The position numbers were made by a program, and so were the translations under genes. The notes under the pieces were generated by a model that saw only the letters and a list, made by a program, of their open reading frames with translations, was not told the DNA's origin and made no database searches. From Tetrapyrgos nigripes (lineage: Eukaryota; Basidiomycota; Agaricomycetes; Agaricales; Campanellaceae): a stretch of DNA of 64,000 nt. This document shows, in pieces, positions 9,768-21,491 of this stretch; positions within the stretch are counted from its first letter, which is position 1, and each line of letters begins with the position of its first letter. Location: positions 682,001-746,000 of the forward strand of contig JAACJM010000010.1 in NCBI GenBank assembly GCA_013368315.1. Reading direction: 5' to 3'.

Positions 9768-12700
9768 GTCAACAAGGGATATGCAAAGAAGGAAGCCATG
9801 AAAAATGAAGCTAAAGAAACCATGAAAAAAGAACATGGCAACGAGGGGGGTAAGCAGCCCTGGAAGGGTCCAGGTGATGGGAGCTTGTGAGTAACTTTTT
9901 TTTTTTTTTTTTTTTGCTTTGTTTCTGCCATTTTCAGTAACTTAATTGCGATCCCTACAGAGCTGACACTATAAGATGGTATGGAGACTTTCACCACTCC
10001 TTTACCTACGACCCCCTGAGAGCACCTTGTGAAGTCATAAAGGATTCCTTCAAGCACCCTGATCTTGACACCGCCAGTCTATACACCAACTGAGATCCTT
10101 TGAGAGCGTGAGTTCTGCATCAATCCTATGAATCCTTCATTTTGCTAACTCCCCTACAGCTCCCTGATGTTAAGCTTCAATCTTCAGCCTGTTGATGCTG
10201 GATCCTTGATGTCCTGTATCAAGACTGGGACCCGTCGTGAGTGCTCAGGTGATAAGGCTGGTGCATTATAGAAGCTAAAAGTCTGTTAAACAGCCTGGTG
10301 GTGGTGGACTTTCTCAAGTTTGACAGTTGGTGTTCTTTCTGTAACCCTGCAAGATGCCACATTCTTTCATTTGACTGGGGATCTCACTGTCTCCCCTCAG
10401 GAATCAATATCGAATTTTTGCAAGCTGCTAGGTTCAAGAGTCTCAATGATAATTGCAGTCCACCCCATATCATGCTCAGCATTGGTTCTGTAAGTAACCC
10501 TTTTTATTTTGTGTTGTGTATTCTGATTACATCTCTCTCAGGTTATCATGTCTTCTCTTGCTCAACCAGATCAGGTTGGATCGTATGCTTTAAGTGATAA
10601 GGCCATACAATCTATTGTATTGTCACACTTAAAGTCTGAGTTCGAATTCACTGTGTCAGTTATTGGCAACATGTTAGAGGAAACTTCATACATTGGTCCT
10701 ACTGTGTATAGAGACATAGAATGGGAAGGGAAGTCCAGTGCAGTCGGCAGTACAGCACACGAATTGGTGCATGTAAGTCCAGGTGCTCATTACTATTGCC
10801 CTGCTAATATCATATATGTTTAGTTAAAGGAAATGATGTCCAGTGACCTCCTACAGCCGAACAGTTAAAGGTATGGAATCATCTTTTCCCTGTTTTTGTT
10901 TTTTTTTTGTTTTTTGACGACTTCATCTATAGAAATTCAATGAAGCTTATAGGACAAACGTCCCCAGTAAAAGCACTTCAAGGGTCAAGCCTTCCAAGCC
11001 TACGAAAGCTGTAAGTCTTAACTGTCAACTCATTCCAATGTTTGTTAATCTGGTATTACAGGAAGCAATGTCTCCTTATACCTTCAAGGACCTGCAGGAA
11101 CTCCACATCCAACATACTTCAGCATTCCACAAGACCTCAGTTGACGTTAATAGGCCTTTTCTCTAGTAAGTGCTCTTAGCACACAGAACACAACCAGAAA
11201 AACCTATACGATTTGTTTTGCGAGCGTATCTAGTAAGTAGAATACTCTTCAATTTAGTCCACAGTTTGGAGATCTTTTGGGGAATTTTTGTAAAGGTTTG
11301 CACGAAGGCACACACACAATATCAGTTCAACCAGTTCAATTCTATTTGAAGGTGCCAATGCCTTAGACACAGTTTCCAAGTCTCGAGGACACAAGTTATA
11401 AACACAAAACAACCAACAAATATATTCAACACTAATTTGACCAACACTTGTATGTTTAGACTCCACGTGAGTATGATAAGTTTGTTTAGAAGCTCTTGTC
11501 CGTGTTTCACAGTCTCTACTGCTAGATAGGGAGAATGTTGCTTGGGTAGCTACTAGTAATACCTGGTCCTTTTATACTACTCGTAGCTACAACTATACAG
11601 TTTTACATTTCTTTTCAATGTCCGCTAAAATATATCAACGAAAACAGAAAATCTACTCTAACCGCTAGTCCTTGAGCATAGTAACTACTGGATCTAGTAG
11701 GTACCTTCTAATTAGGGTATACAGGAAACTTGAATATTATCTAATTTTCATAGTAGGGATTTCTCTGTCCCTTGCTCCACTCTCTTTACTAGTAGGGTAC
11801 TCCCTGGTACTGGCAGCCATAGCCTACCTGACTCAGATAGCTCCACTTATGACTATACTTCGGAATACCGCTAATCCTGTGGGTCTAGGGTCGTTCTCTT
11901 ATCTAGTCTTTGTCTCTTGTCCTTATAGTATTGAACATACACCTATCCCTTTACACCGCTAGTTAAACTTGTACACTGCTAATCCGAGTCCAGCTCTTCA
12001 ATAGTAATGCTTAAGCCTTCAAACTAGCATAGTATACCAAAGGATAGTACTGTACTCATCTTTAAGACGCTAAACTGTAGTGATCTCCGGTAAGTACTGC
12101 TTTCGGTAATACTTATGCCCGAATCAGTAATCCCGCTGATTTGGATCTCCTTACGTTTGTGACTTTGCAACACTTTTAGATACTTAGTATTGTTGCCGCT
12201 AGTCCATCCCTTGTATACCATCTGAAAGCTATGGATTCTAGCTTTCTATTGATATAACTATTGTACCACTTTTCTATCTTAACCATCTGTAGATATGCAC
12301 TGCAAGTTTGTATACATCCAGGTTAGAATCCCGAATATCCAAATTGTCCAATGATGACGTGTCCTTTCGGATCTAGCGGTCTAAGCCTTCGATCTGGGTT
12401 TGTAATGCCAACGTGTAACTGTGAATAGGGGCGTTTCTCCTCCTTCTCTATCCCTTGAGTCATACTAGCAGTATTAGGTTGCTATAGCAGGTTTGTTAAG
12501 TCTTTGTAGACTTTGTAGTTAGGTGGGTCTGCTACTATAGCTGTATCCCCTAGTATGTATCTGTTATAATACTTTGAACAAGTCTTATTCTTATCCACAA
12601 GTATTGCCCATTAACATCCCTTAGGTTATACACCTAATTCCTAGTACTTTGACTAGCAGTTCAGGACTCACTCTAGTCCTTATTATCCATTTAAGAGTAT

Positions 12701-13330
12701 CTTAGACATGTATTAGCGCTAGTTTTGGGTTATTTACTGCGAATTTGTACAGCGTATCAGTATTTATTGTCAGTTACAACTTATGTTTTCTAACTGTTAT
12801 ATTTTCTTTCATACGCAGTTCCCATCTTTGATCTCGCTCTGAAACCAGGTCATCAAGCTTTCAAGCTCCTGGATGACCTCCTAAACATCAATTCGTGGCC
12901 CTTATGGCCCACAGCAGAACCTCATAGAGACACGATTGTGGTAGTGGCATACACTGTTACCTGGTATCGTAATCAGAAAAACCCATCTTCTTGGAGTGCT
13001 ATGTTCAACTTGCTCTGGGTCAGTGTTCTGGCTGGTAACTGCAATCCAAAACAGTATGTCTAATGTCCTGACAGCCTATGCCACAAGTCCTTATTGTCCT
13101 TCTTTAATTTGACAGCTTGATCTTTCCAGATGTTGAAGAAGGAGAAGGTGATGAAGACGAGGACTACAACAACAACAACAGAGAAGGCCCCTCTACCCCA
13201 AAGCCTTCTTCATCAAAATCTTGCATGCCAAGGAGACATAGTTTGTTGAGGAAAGACTCAAAAGGAAAATCCAATGTCTCTCGTATTCCATTACCTACTC
13301 CCATTATGTATGCCATTACTTGTTATGCTC
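9768..13330 (+). pseudogene. unrecognised multi-exon gene interrupted by a 1.6 kb repeat
   Basis: Exons joined by phase-consistent introns: 9768-9885 (Lys-rich, VNKGYAKKEAMKNEAKET), intron with a long poly-T, then 9961-10107 (ADTIRWYGDFHHSFTYDP), intron, then an exon from about 10160. Further coding-like segments lie at 10548-10770 and about 10934-11011, and at 11062-11141 (SPYTFKDLQELHIQHTSAFH). After repeat copy A and a 3' splice site near 12,832, the frame resumes as PIFDLALKPGHQAFKLLDD and is open for about 74 codons to a GTATGT donor at about 13,050. A last exon starts about 13,117 with an acidic stretch (VEEGEGDEDEDY) and basic region. A TGA at 10091-10093 breaks exon 2. I do not recognise the protein. 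It may be a host gene or a passenger of an older transposon. Confidence 0.5.
11145..12759. mobile_element. unclassified 1.6 kb repeat, copy A
   Basis: Same sequence as 37,950-39,580, from CGTTAATAGGCC to GTATCA, in the same orientation. No LTR-like direct or inverted terminal repeats, and no convincing target duplication. It is unusually rich in CTAG (about twenty instances). Short frames open in both copies (a 96-codon plus-strand frame with two hydrophobic stretches; 65- and 70-codon minus-strand frames) match no family I know. It inserted at or next to an exon-intron junction of the gene at 9.8-13.3 kb. Confidence 0.8.
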
Positions 13331-13639
13331 TCTCTTCACTTATACTATCTTTACTTGTTGAACTATTTAACATATATAAGTACTTGCTGCTGTTAAGATA
13401 TCTATGCACTTGTTGTCATGACGTCTCTATATATAACTTACCTGTATACTCATTTGCTATCACGTCTCTATATGTGTACTCTCACTACACCTTCATTTTG
13501 TACATATTTGATATCTATCTCATACACCCTCTCCTGTTGGAAAGCACTTTCATTATGTACACTTGGTGTGAATATGTTCTGAACTTTTACGAGGCCCTTT
13601 TAACAGACTCGTTCTTATAATCTGGCAACAGACGTGTTC

Positions 13640-15116
13640 ACTATGTTGTCGTCTTATGTGTAAATGAATTTGAGATTCCAAACAGGCTATGGAACAGTAG
13701 GCTGGACAAGTGGGTACAGTGCTATACATCATTGATAAACAGGCCAAAAAAGAGCAAGTGGACATTATACCCTCTTAGAGGAGTTCAGTGTCACTGTAGA
13801 GGTCTGTGACATTTCTCGTTGTGACATATGTCAGGGTCTGAGATGTCGGAGAAAGTTAATACAGGAGCAGGGTAGAGAGTACAATCACAATTGACATTGG
13901 CTTCGTCTACTGCTTTCCCATTACACATACACAGCTTACATTTTTACTTGAGGGAAAAGTAGAACTACTTTGTGGACAACGTGCACATAGCTTTTCTGCT
14001 CGTTGAGGCTTATACACATCTTGTAGGTGATAGTCACCACAGTGTGAGTGTTGTAGTTTTAACAGCTGCAAGGGGTAATGAGGACAAGTTAGACTTTGAA
14101 ATTGCTTGTCAGAAGCCTGAACTCTTCATAAGTGCTTTGTTATATAATGAATCACTGGGCATTGGAATTTTTTTGGTCAGAAGGGACGAGTTAGTGGTTT
14201 TTAGAGAGCTTGAGGAGGATGTGCTGAGTACATGTTCTTTCTTTCTCCCTACACTCTTTTTGTGCACACGAGCTGAGTCAGCTGGACTTTTGTGTGACTT
14301 TTGCTTGACGCATTGATCATGCTGGTGCCTCAATGGGCAGACAGTGTTTGCACTATTCACCATCATGTTCAAGCGAAGTGGTGCATGTAAGTATTGTGAC
14401 CTGGATATGATAAATACATTCAAGATATAAGTGTTAGTGCTGTAGCACATTCTCTATTGCTTATATAATACAAGTGGCTTTCCGAATATATAATTTGTTG
14501 GTTGTTATTTGTGCGATGTTGGATTACTTACACATTCGCAACTCTGTGTCTCTTCAACCACTACCATGACTCATCTTGGTCTTGTTCATTATGCACGCTA
14601 TTCCTGTCCTCTTCTATACATTCCCAAAAACAGCTCCTGCTTTGTGAGACACATTCTTTTGACTGCAACTTGCAAATGTATGCTCGCTCTACCCAGCATA
14701 TATGTAGCAGCTTGTCCTCTTTAGAGTCCATGATGCTTGTATATGCTCCTCATAGCCCTTGGTGCATCCATAAAAACAGTAGCCCTCAGAGCAGTCCTTT
14801 CAGGCAAACAGATAGAAGCCCTTGGCACAGTACCCATGTACAGAGAGACAGAATGAAAATAAAACATATCTTATGTAAAAGTTCCCAAATTGTCAGAGCA
14901 TTGCCCACAAACCCCATGCTGGGTTTACTCTGTATACTTGCAACTTCACATGTTCAAGTGAACACACTGTATTGTGTTTTCCTTCACTGTATCCAGAATC
15001 AGATTAGTAAATCTGACTTCTGGCAATGAATCAATGCCTCTCATACTACAAAAGTATATCCGTATCCTGTAGTGCTTTACAGTCGTCGACTAAATGACAG
15101 GGATTTTTACTGATGT
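13640..15116. other. no gene recognised
   Basis: Open frames of 114 codons (13972-14316) and 175 codons (14502-15029) exist on the plus strand, but neither has recognisable motifs, and composition and neighbours do not support them. The stretch may be Helitron 5' flank, since Rep coding begins at 15117. Confidence 0.4.
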
Positions 15117-18100
15117 ATGGAGATTATTAAAGTGTCATCACTCTTCCATGTGCATGTTGACTTGGACTATGCCAGTGAACCCCAAGTTGTAACTGGTGGT
15201 GGAACTTCAACATTTTTCTTCAAGAAACTGTCCCCATACTGCAAAGAGGGTATTTCACCATACAGTAAGTCTATTAAGTTTAGAATTCATAGGGCCCATG
15301 TACAAAGCCTGTTGACTCAGCAAGACTTACAGTCTTATCTTGTGTGTACTATACCATTGCAAGACCCTTTTATAAATGAGATGCCAGTGACAGTCCTAAA
15401 GTCTATTGCCAATTTGCATGGCATATTCATCAACAGTCACAATAATAAGGACAATGTGTTGAAGTTGCTGCAGCAACACATATGTGAATCTTGTCCCTCT
15501 GTGGTTGTTCTTTTTCAACCATTTGTGATCAGGACATCTACTGAACGGAGTGAACAGTGGTATTCCAAGTTGAAGAATGAAAAGAATGGTTCCTTGTACA
15601 GTGCTACAAATAATACCAGCAACATCACTGAAATTGCATCCCATGATAACCAAAGCAAAGTTCACACTATTATTCCCAATAATTTCCTACCTGAACAAGT
15701 TACAGACCACAAATTTCCACCTGAACCAGTTACAGACTGTAAAGTGATGGATGTAATCTGAGGTTTCTGCCAAGAGACAGACCCTTCTAAAATACAAGAA
15801 ACAGGATGTGCAGTATGCGGTCAGCTGCATCCTCTATGTAATAGTTGACCCTTTCATCCAGACCAATTAGATTTGAGTATATTACAAGTCCCATATGTGA
15901 CTCGTCGAGAATGCAGGAACTTGAACAACCCCATAGCCGATTTGGATGGACCAGTTCTTGCAAGTGGTTGTACTCATATATGTGATGTTTGTTTCCATAG
16001 CTTAGGGAAGAACAAACTGCCACCAAATGCATTGGCACAAGGTCTCTGGATTGGAGATATACCTGATGAACTCAAGGATCTCAGGTTTGCTGAAAAACTT
16101 TTGATTGCACAGGTTAGACACAGCAGATGCTTGGTTAAAGTTGCATCAGGTCGTTACAAAATGAAAGCAAATATTATGTACTTCTCTAATCCCATAGACA
16201 AGATATATGATATTTTGCCACCTGGTAAAGATGAACTAGATGAAATGATTGCCTTTATGTTCACAGGTCCCTCGAAGCCCACTCCTGAGCAGTTAAGAGA
16301 TATGCCTCTATTGGTGAGGAGAGCAGTAGTGAAAAGAGCACTGGAATGGCTGAAACTAAATCACAAGGACTACCAAGACATCATATCAGATGAAAATCTC
16401 AGTTCTTATGAGGAAGAAGCTGTTCCAGTTGCTTATGAATATCAACAACAGGAATTTAACAAAGACACATTAACATCAGGTATTAATGAGGAGATAGAGG
16501 ATGAAGGAACAGGATCAGGTCCTTGTCCTGTCAGTGTTCATGGGCTTACAGGAGAAGATTTTGGAAATATGACATCACATGAAATGTGTGCTGCAGCACT
16601 GAAACACCTGAAGGAGAACAAGAAGATCATTTTATTTGTAGCTCATGATGAGAAATCTGTATTGACTTTTCACAATCCCTCACTTTTTCCAATGATGTAT
16701 CCTCATTTGTTTCCTTATGGCTTCAGTGGTATTAATAACTCTATGCAAACTTCAAAAATAGGGCAAACAGCTCATAAAAGATTCTACCTTATGTACCATG
16801 ATAAACATTTCCAATTTGATCCAAGCTTTTCTATTATTGCTTTCAATGTAGAGCAGATGAAGCAAAGCAATGACAGTGGTTTTATTATAACCCATTGCAA
16901 AAATATTGACAACATTGCAGATCACATTCGTAATATTGATAGCAAAGTACTTGATGATATGTACATTCAATTTAAGAACAAGGAACGTGTAGTACCAGCC
17001 AACAAGCAAGAGAAATCATGTTTACAGTTGATACATGATGTTGATGCTGCTGCTTCTCATGTACAGGGGTCTGTGACTTCAAAGAAGTACATGAGAAATG
17101 ATATATGGTCATTGATCAACAAAATAGGATCACCATCTTGGTTTATTACCATCTCACCAGCAGATTTTAACCATCCAATATGCTTGTATTTTGCTGATGT
17201 TGATCAAGAATACAAACCTGAGATCTGAGACAAGAAGTTAAGAGAGCATCTCATTAAACAAAATCCAGTTGCTGCTGCCAGGTTCTTTGACTTTATGGTC
17301 AGAGCATTTATCAAACATGTGCTAGGGTTTGGCAGTGGGCATGATGGGTTATATGGAAAGACAGAAGCCTATTATGGAATAGTTGAACAACAGGGTTGTC
17401 TAACTCTCCATCTCCATCTCTTGTTATGGATCACCTCCAGTCTGAGTTCACAGGAAATAAGGAGCAGGATACTTAAACATGACTCTGATTTCATTAAGTC
17501 ACTTATTTCCTATTTGGAATCATGCTATGTTGGACAATTTGAGACAGGCACTAGTTCAAGTATCAATGAACAAATAATTTAACAATGCCTACTCCTCCTC
17601 CTATTGACAGATGTTCATGTTCCAGTATGCATCAATGTGTGTCATGCATAAGAATTGCTGAGTGGGATTCTCACTACAGACAGTAATCCGATGATCTGGC
17701 TTTCCAGTCTAACATGCATACTTGTCATACAGCAAGTAAAGCTAGAATAGGAAATGGCTCTGGTGTAATTCATACATGTCCAGCATGTCTTGTTGATGGA
17801 GTATGCAAAGCTTGTTTTCCTAGACAAGTTCATACTCAAACATTGATTGACCCTGAAACAGGTTACATTGAAATGAAAAAGGGAGAACCATGGTGGAATA
17901 CATGGACACCAGCTGTCACATATCTTTTCAGATGCAATACAGATGTGTAGCTTACATAACTGATTATGTTACAAAGCCAGGGCTCAAGACATACACTTTC
18001 TTTGAAACAATCAAAGGAGTTTACACAAAAAATACCAGTTTCATATCTGGGACCAGTGATAACAGAAAATTGGCCAGGACCATGATAGTGAAGATGGTAA

Positions 18101-18205
18101 ACAGTCTGACTGGAAAAATGGAAATTGGGAACCCAATGGCAATCCAGACCATTACACTAAACTATCAGTTCACACCCTTTTACTGGACTCAATATATAGA
18201 CCGAG
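15117..18205 (+). pseudogene. Helitron Rep (HUH) protein relic, helicase part missing
   Basis: One frame carries, in order: an N-terminal SAP-like segment (VTVLKSIANLHGIFINSHNN, 15390-15450); a Cys/His-rich region (AVCGQLHPLC; CTHICDVCFHSLGKNKLPP, to about 16030); a Helitron-like N domain (LRFAEKLLIAQVRHSRCL; SLFPMMYPHLFPYGFSG); and the HUH nickase motif LTLHLHLLLW at about 17400-17430. The Tyr motif AYITDYVTKPG follows at about 17950. In-frame TGA codons are at 15759-15761, 15846-15848 and 17226-17228; a frameshift is near 17580, a TAA near 17690, and a probable deletion is just before the Tyr motif. The Pif1-type helicase expected downstream is absent, because homology stops near 18,200 at an LTR. 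The protein would nick and transfer single-stranded DNA in rolling-circle transposition. Confidence 0.88.
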
Positions 18206-18640
18206 TATAAAGCCTATGCCTTTCCCCAACTCCTTCCGAACATTTCCAAACATTTTCTCCATTTCACTTCCAATTCAATTACGATTCATTTTCATTACCA
18301 ATTCATATCTGAGTTGCCACAAATCCGTTTAGTCCATAATTCCCATCGGATACTATCCAATTCATATCAGATACTAACTGGACAGCTCGTATTCATACTT
18401 CTCACATTTCCGTTTCATATCTTGTAGCACCATGTGCTCCCCTTTCCTTTTCTTTCCAAAGGGTTTCCACACAATGATAGCAAATTGAGCATTCCCTTTG
18501 TCAATACTTATTTTAGTTATATTATCTTTCATTTCCAATCTTTTCCTATTTCATTTCCAGTCCCTTCCTATCTCATTTCTGTTCCATTCTGATATAGTAC
18601 TTAAGTTAGCAAAAACCAGTGAAAAGTCTACACCATTGTG
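18205..18640 (+). repeat. Ty3 solo LTR-like repeat, copy 1
   Basis: Shares, in order, the landmarks TGAGTTGCCACAAATC, TCATATCAGATACTAACTGG, TAGCACCATGTG, GATAGCAAATTGAGC and GTAGTACTTAAG-like text with 49,318-49,720 and 55,996-56,450. Copies 2 and 3 are each followed by a similar leader, and copy 3 by a Ty3 gag, so the family is an LTR. Exact ends are not resolved. Confidence 0.65.
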
Positions 18641-21088
18641 TACATTGAAGCAATCAGTTCCATTAGAGAATGTTGGCAATGGGTACATTCAGAGTCATTG
18701 GGGCAGGAAGAGAGGCAACAGGAGGTGAAGAGAGATAAATGGCAACAGTTTTGACAACCTGGCAAGCACATCCTTGCCACATCATCGCAATCATCACAAC
18801 ACAAGTAGAGCAGAAGAAGACAGCAGACAGTGCTGTAGAAGCTCCTGCCATACCAGAAGAAGGAAACAAATAGAATTAGATAACATAGAATGCTATTGGA
18901 ACATTACAGAGAGATATAGAAGCAGACAGAGCGATTAATGCTCTAAGTCTGCATGATGGAGGTGAAGGGATTTTAGGAGATAGCAAGGACAAGAAGAGAC
19001 AGAATTAGTTGGGATAGACCACGTAACCATTGGGTCAATTTGAATGATACGGGAGGCCCTTTCTTCGCATAGCCAGACTATTACTTTCCTCATCCTTTGA
19101 AACAAAGGTCAGAGTCCTTTCCCAATCTCTAATCATCATCTATAATCCCTTTTCCACATGTGGAGTAAGCCTTGAGGAGCAAGAGGAGTAGAATGCAATG
19201 GAGACATCACTTTCCAGCCACATCATCACCATCTGTCAATGACAATCTTAACATACTCAGTCTCAACCATTTGGAGGGTGACGGCAAACCAATAGGATCA
19301 TGCTGCAGAGAGACAAAGCAATGAGAGTCATTTGGAGAGATGTAAAGGCAGACAGTGCAATTAATGCTCCATATCTGTAGTTACTCTAGTCAATGTTAAT
19401 CCCTTCTCTTTCCATATCATCCATCTCAGCACTTCATTGTCTACTCTGCCTCAACTTACTCATCCCCTACTTACTGTCCTTCCCAACACCTTCAACTGCA
19501 ACTCCATGCTAAGCATATCCCAATCCTGACCTTTGAGTCTCAACACTTTGTGGTATGGCAACAAATGAATGTATTGTATAAGGAGTCATTGAGACCAAGA
19601 ATGAGAGAGTAAGGCAGGAAGGTGACCCAAAGCAAACTGGGATAGGCCACATTGCAATGACATCATCAATAGCAACAATGATCTGGGGAACAAGAGAGAT
19701 GCAGTCAGTAACACATAGAGTTGAGGAATGAGCTGTAAGATCGTTTGAGATGAAACAAGCTTGATCCAAGTGAGAATGGCAAAAGATATAAGGAAATAAA
19801 GTGAAAATCCCTCCATCTCCCTAGACAGTAGTGGAGAATTGACTAAGAGGGAAAGTGGAGTAAACACTGTTCTGAATCTTCACAGGAAGAGTAGTGGTAG
19901 GAGGAAAGATGGAAGCTTGACAGTACACGAAGTCTATTTTTATTTTGAAGGGTCAAATGACATGTACATGTTTCTGACCAATCTATGGTTTTAGCGTTCC
20001 TTGAGTATTTTGTAGCAAATATTCAGGGCGTGGTTGACCAGGGATTGAGAGAGCAAGATGGGAGATTTAGTGAGAGGAATGGTGCTCTAGAAGCTCCAGA
20101 TCCTTGATATATATGAAAATACCAATAAAAGGTTGTAAAAGCAAATGGGGTGATTAGCACTCTGATCTGCATGAGATGTAAAGAAAAATAAGAGAAGATG
20201 GTATTGTAGGCAGTGCTGCAGAAGCTCCTGCCATACCAAAAGAAGGAGAAGGGATAGAACCACCACTGGAGAAATCCAAGAGAGTCAGAGAAAAGAGGCG
20301 AAGGGAAGAGTGGAGGTGAGATGAGTAGTATGCAGTGGTGGGCAACTTTGTTAAAGAGAAGTACAGGACCATTGAGTGACATAGTGTAAAAATGTAAAGC
20401 AGGAATAAGGTAGGAGTGCCCTTAAGGCACTCATCATACCAAAAGGGAAAAGCAGACTGAAAACACAATAAAATCATGAAGAGAAGGAGCCAGCATGATT
20501 TGCTAGCTACAATATCTCAATATGCAAGTAATAAGGGTAGAAGAAGATGGAGCCAGCAATAAGCACTGGTATAGGATGTCTATCCGTAGACAATGAGTAG
20601 GTGAAACACCTGTCTTGAAGAAGAGAAATGGATATAAAAGACAGAGCCAGCATTGGTTTTCTGGCTGCAACATCTCAATGCATGAGTGGAGCAGAGAATA
20701 AGAAATGGGCAAGGGAGAGAGCACTCTTGAAGCACCCATCGATCCTGAATGATAGTAAAGAAATAAAGATGATGATGCAAAGCAATTGCTGGCCCTCATG
20801 GAATGGAAAGTTGCAAAGCGAGAAGATAGTAACCATGTTCTGGCCCAACTCTGCTCACTTCATTGGTGTAGGGTTTCATCTCAAGAGAATCTGAGAGTGC
20901 CAGGAAAAGAGGGACAGAAAGATAGGAACAAAACAAATAATTACATTGTAATAAAGGACATTGAATAGATATGGGCAGATGAGGTTTCACAACCACTAAA
21001 AGCCACAGCACAAGAATAGGAATAATAAAGGAGATATTGCTAGAGGAATGGTGCTCTAGAAGCTCCAGTTTCTCATTGCATTTCTCCA
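18640..21088. repeat. non-coding stretch with dispersed CTCTAGAAG-type hairpins
   Basis: No gene recognised. Short imperfect palindromes recur, for example 20081-20097 (GGTGCTCTAGAAGCTCC), 20412-20432 (GAGTGCCCTTAAGGCACTC), 20719-20737 and 21049-21066. Each is followed by AT-rich text and spaced by roughly 100-300 bp. Minus-strand frames read GASRAL-like peptides at these places but are otherwise broken. Confidence 0.5.
21082..21088. repeat. putative target duplication TTCTCCA, left
   Basis: Identical to 47,658-47,664 and directly abuts the inferred left end of the KDZ composite. Confidence 0.55.
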
Positions 21089-21118
21089 CAGCTGATGCTG
21101 TAAATCTTTTCCAAAAGT
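21089..21118 (+). repeat. putative left inverted end of the KDZ composite
   Basis: About 30 bp pairing imperfectly with the inverse of 47,628-47,657. It starts CAGCTGATGCTG and ends in CTTTTCCAAAAGT. The same consensus recurs at 52,459 (inverted), 57,929 and 59,087. Confidence 0.55.
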
Positions 21119-21491
21119 AATAGAAATTTTCCCCAAACGTGCTTTGCAAAAGCTGTGGTCAACTGGTGAAGGGCCTTTAAGCAGCCCAGGGCAGGGTTTT
21201 TGGCTGGTGGGTGACCCTAAGCAAGGCTGCCAATGGTTGGCATCGCTTCGCTTAGACAGATTTTTATTTTTGCTTCTTTTGGAAGACTGGCAGTACAAAT
21301 GTACTGCATTTGCAAAAGTTATTGATAAGAGCTATATACATGAAATACACAGGTTTTGCAAAAGTCCAACATGATACGATAGTCCACAGCAGTTCATAGC
21401 GACAATGACAGCAAGATGAGCATGGCAAGCAAGACAAGACACAAAGATGAGGAAAAGCAAGAAAGGAGAGAGGAATAACATAGCAAGAGGA

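Noticed and set aside
9896..9916. Poly-T as a poly(A) tail of a retroposed copy
   Set aside because: It lies in a phase-consistent intron of the unknown gene, and there is no LINE or SINE signature beside it.
11672..11962. Membrane-like 96-codon protein in the unclassified repeat
   Set aside because: Open in both copies, but the differences are CpG transitions without a synonymous bias that I can see, so it is not evidence of coding.
14502..15029. 175-codon plus-strand open frame
   Set aside because: No recognisable motif, unusual low-complexity composition, no splice or promoter context.
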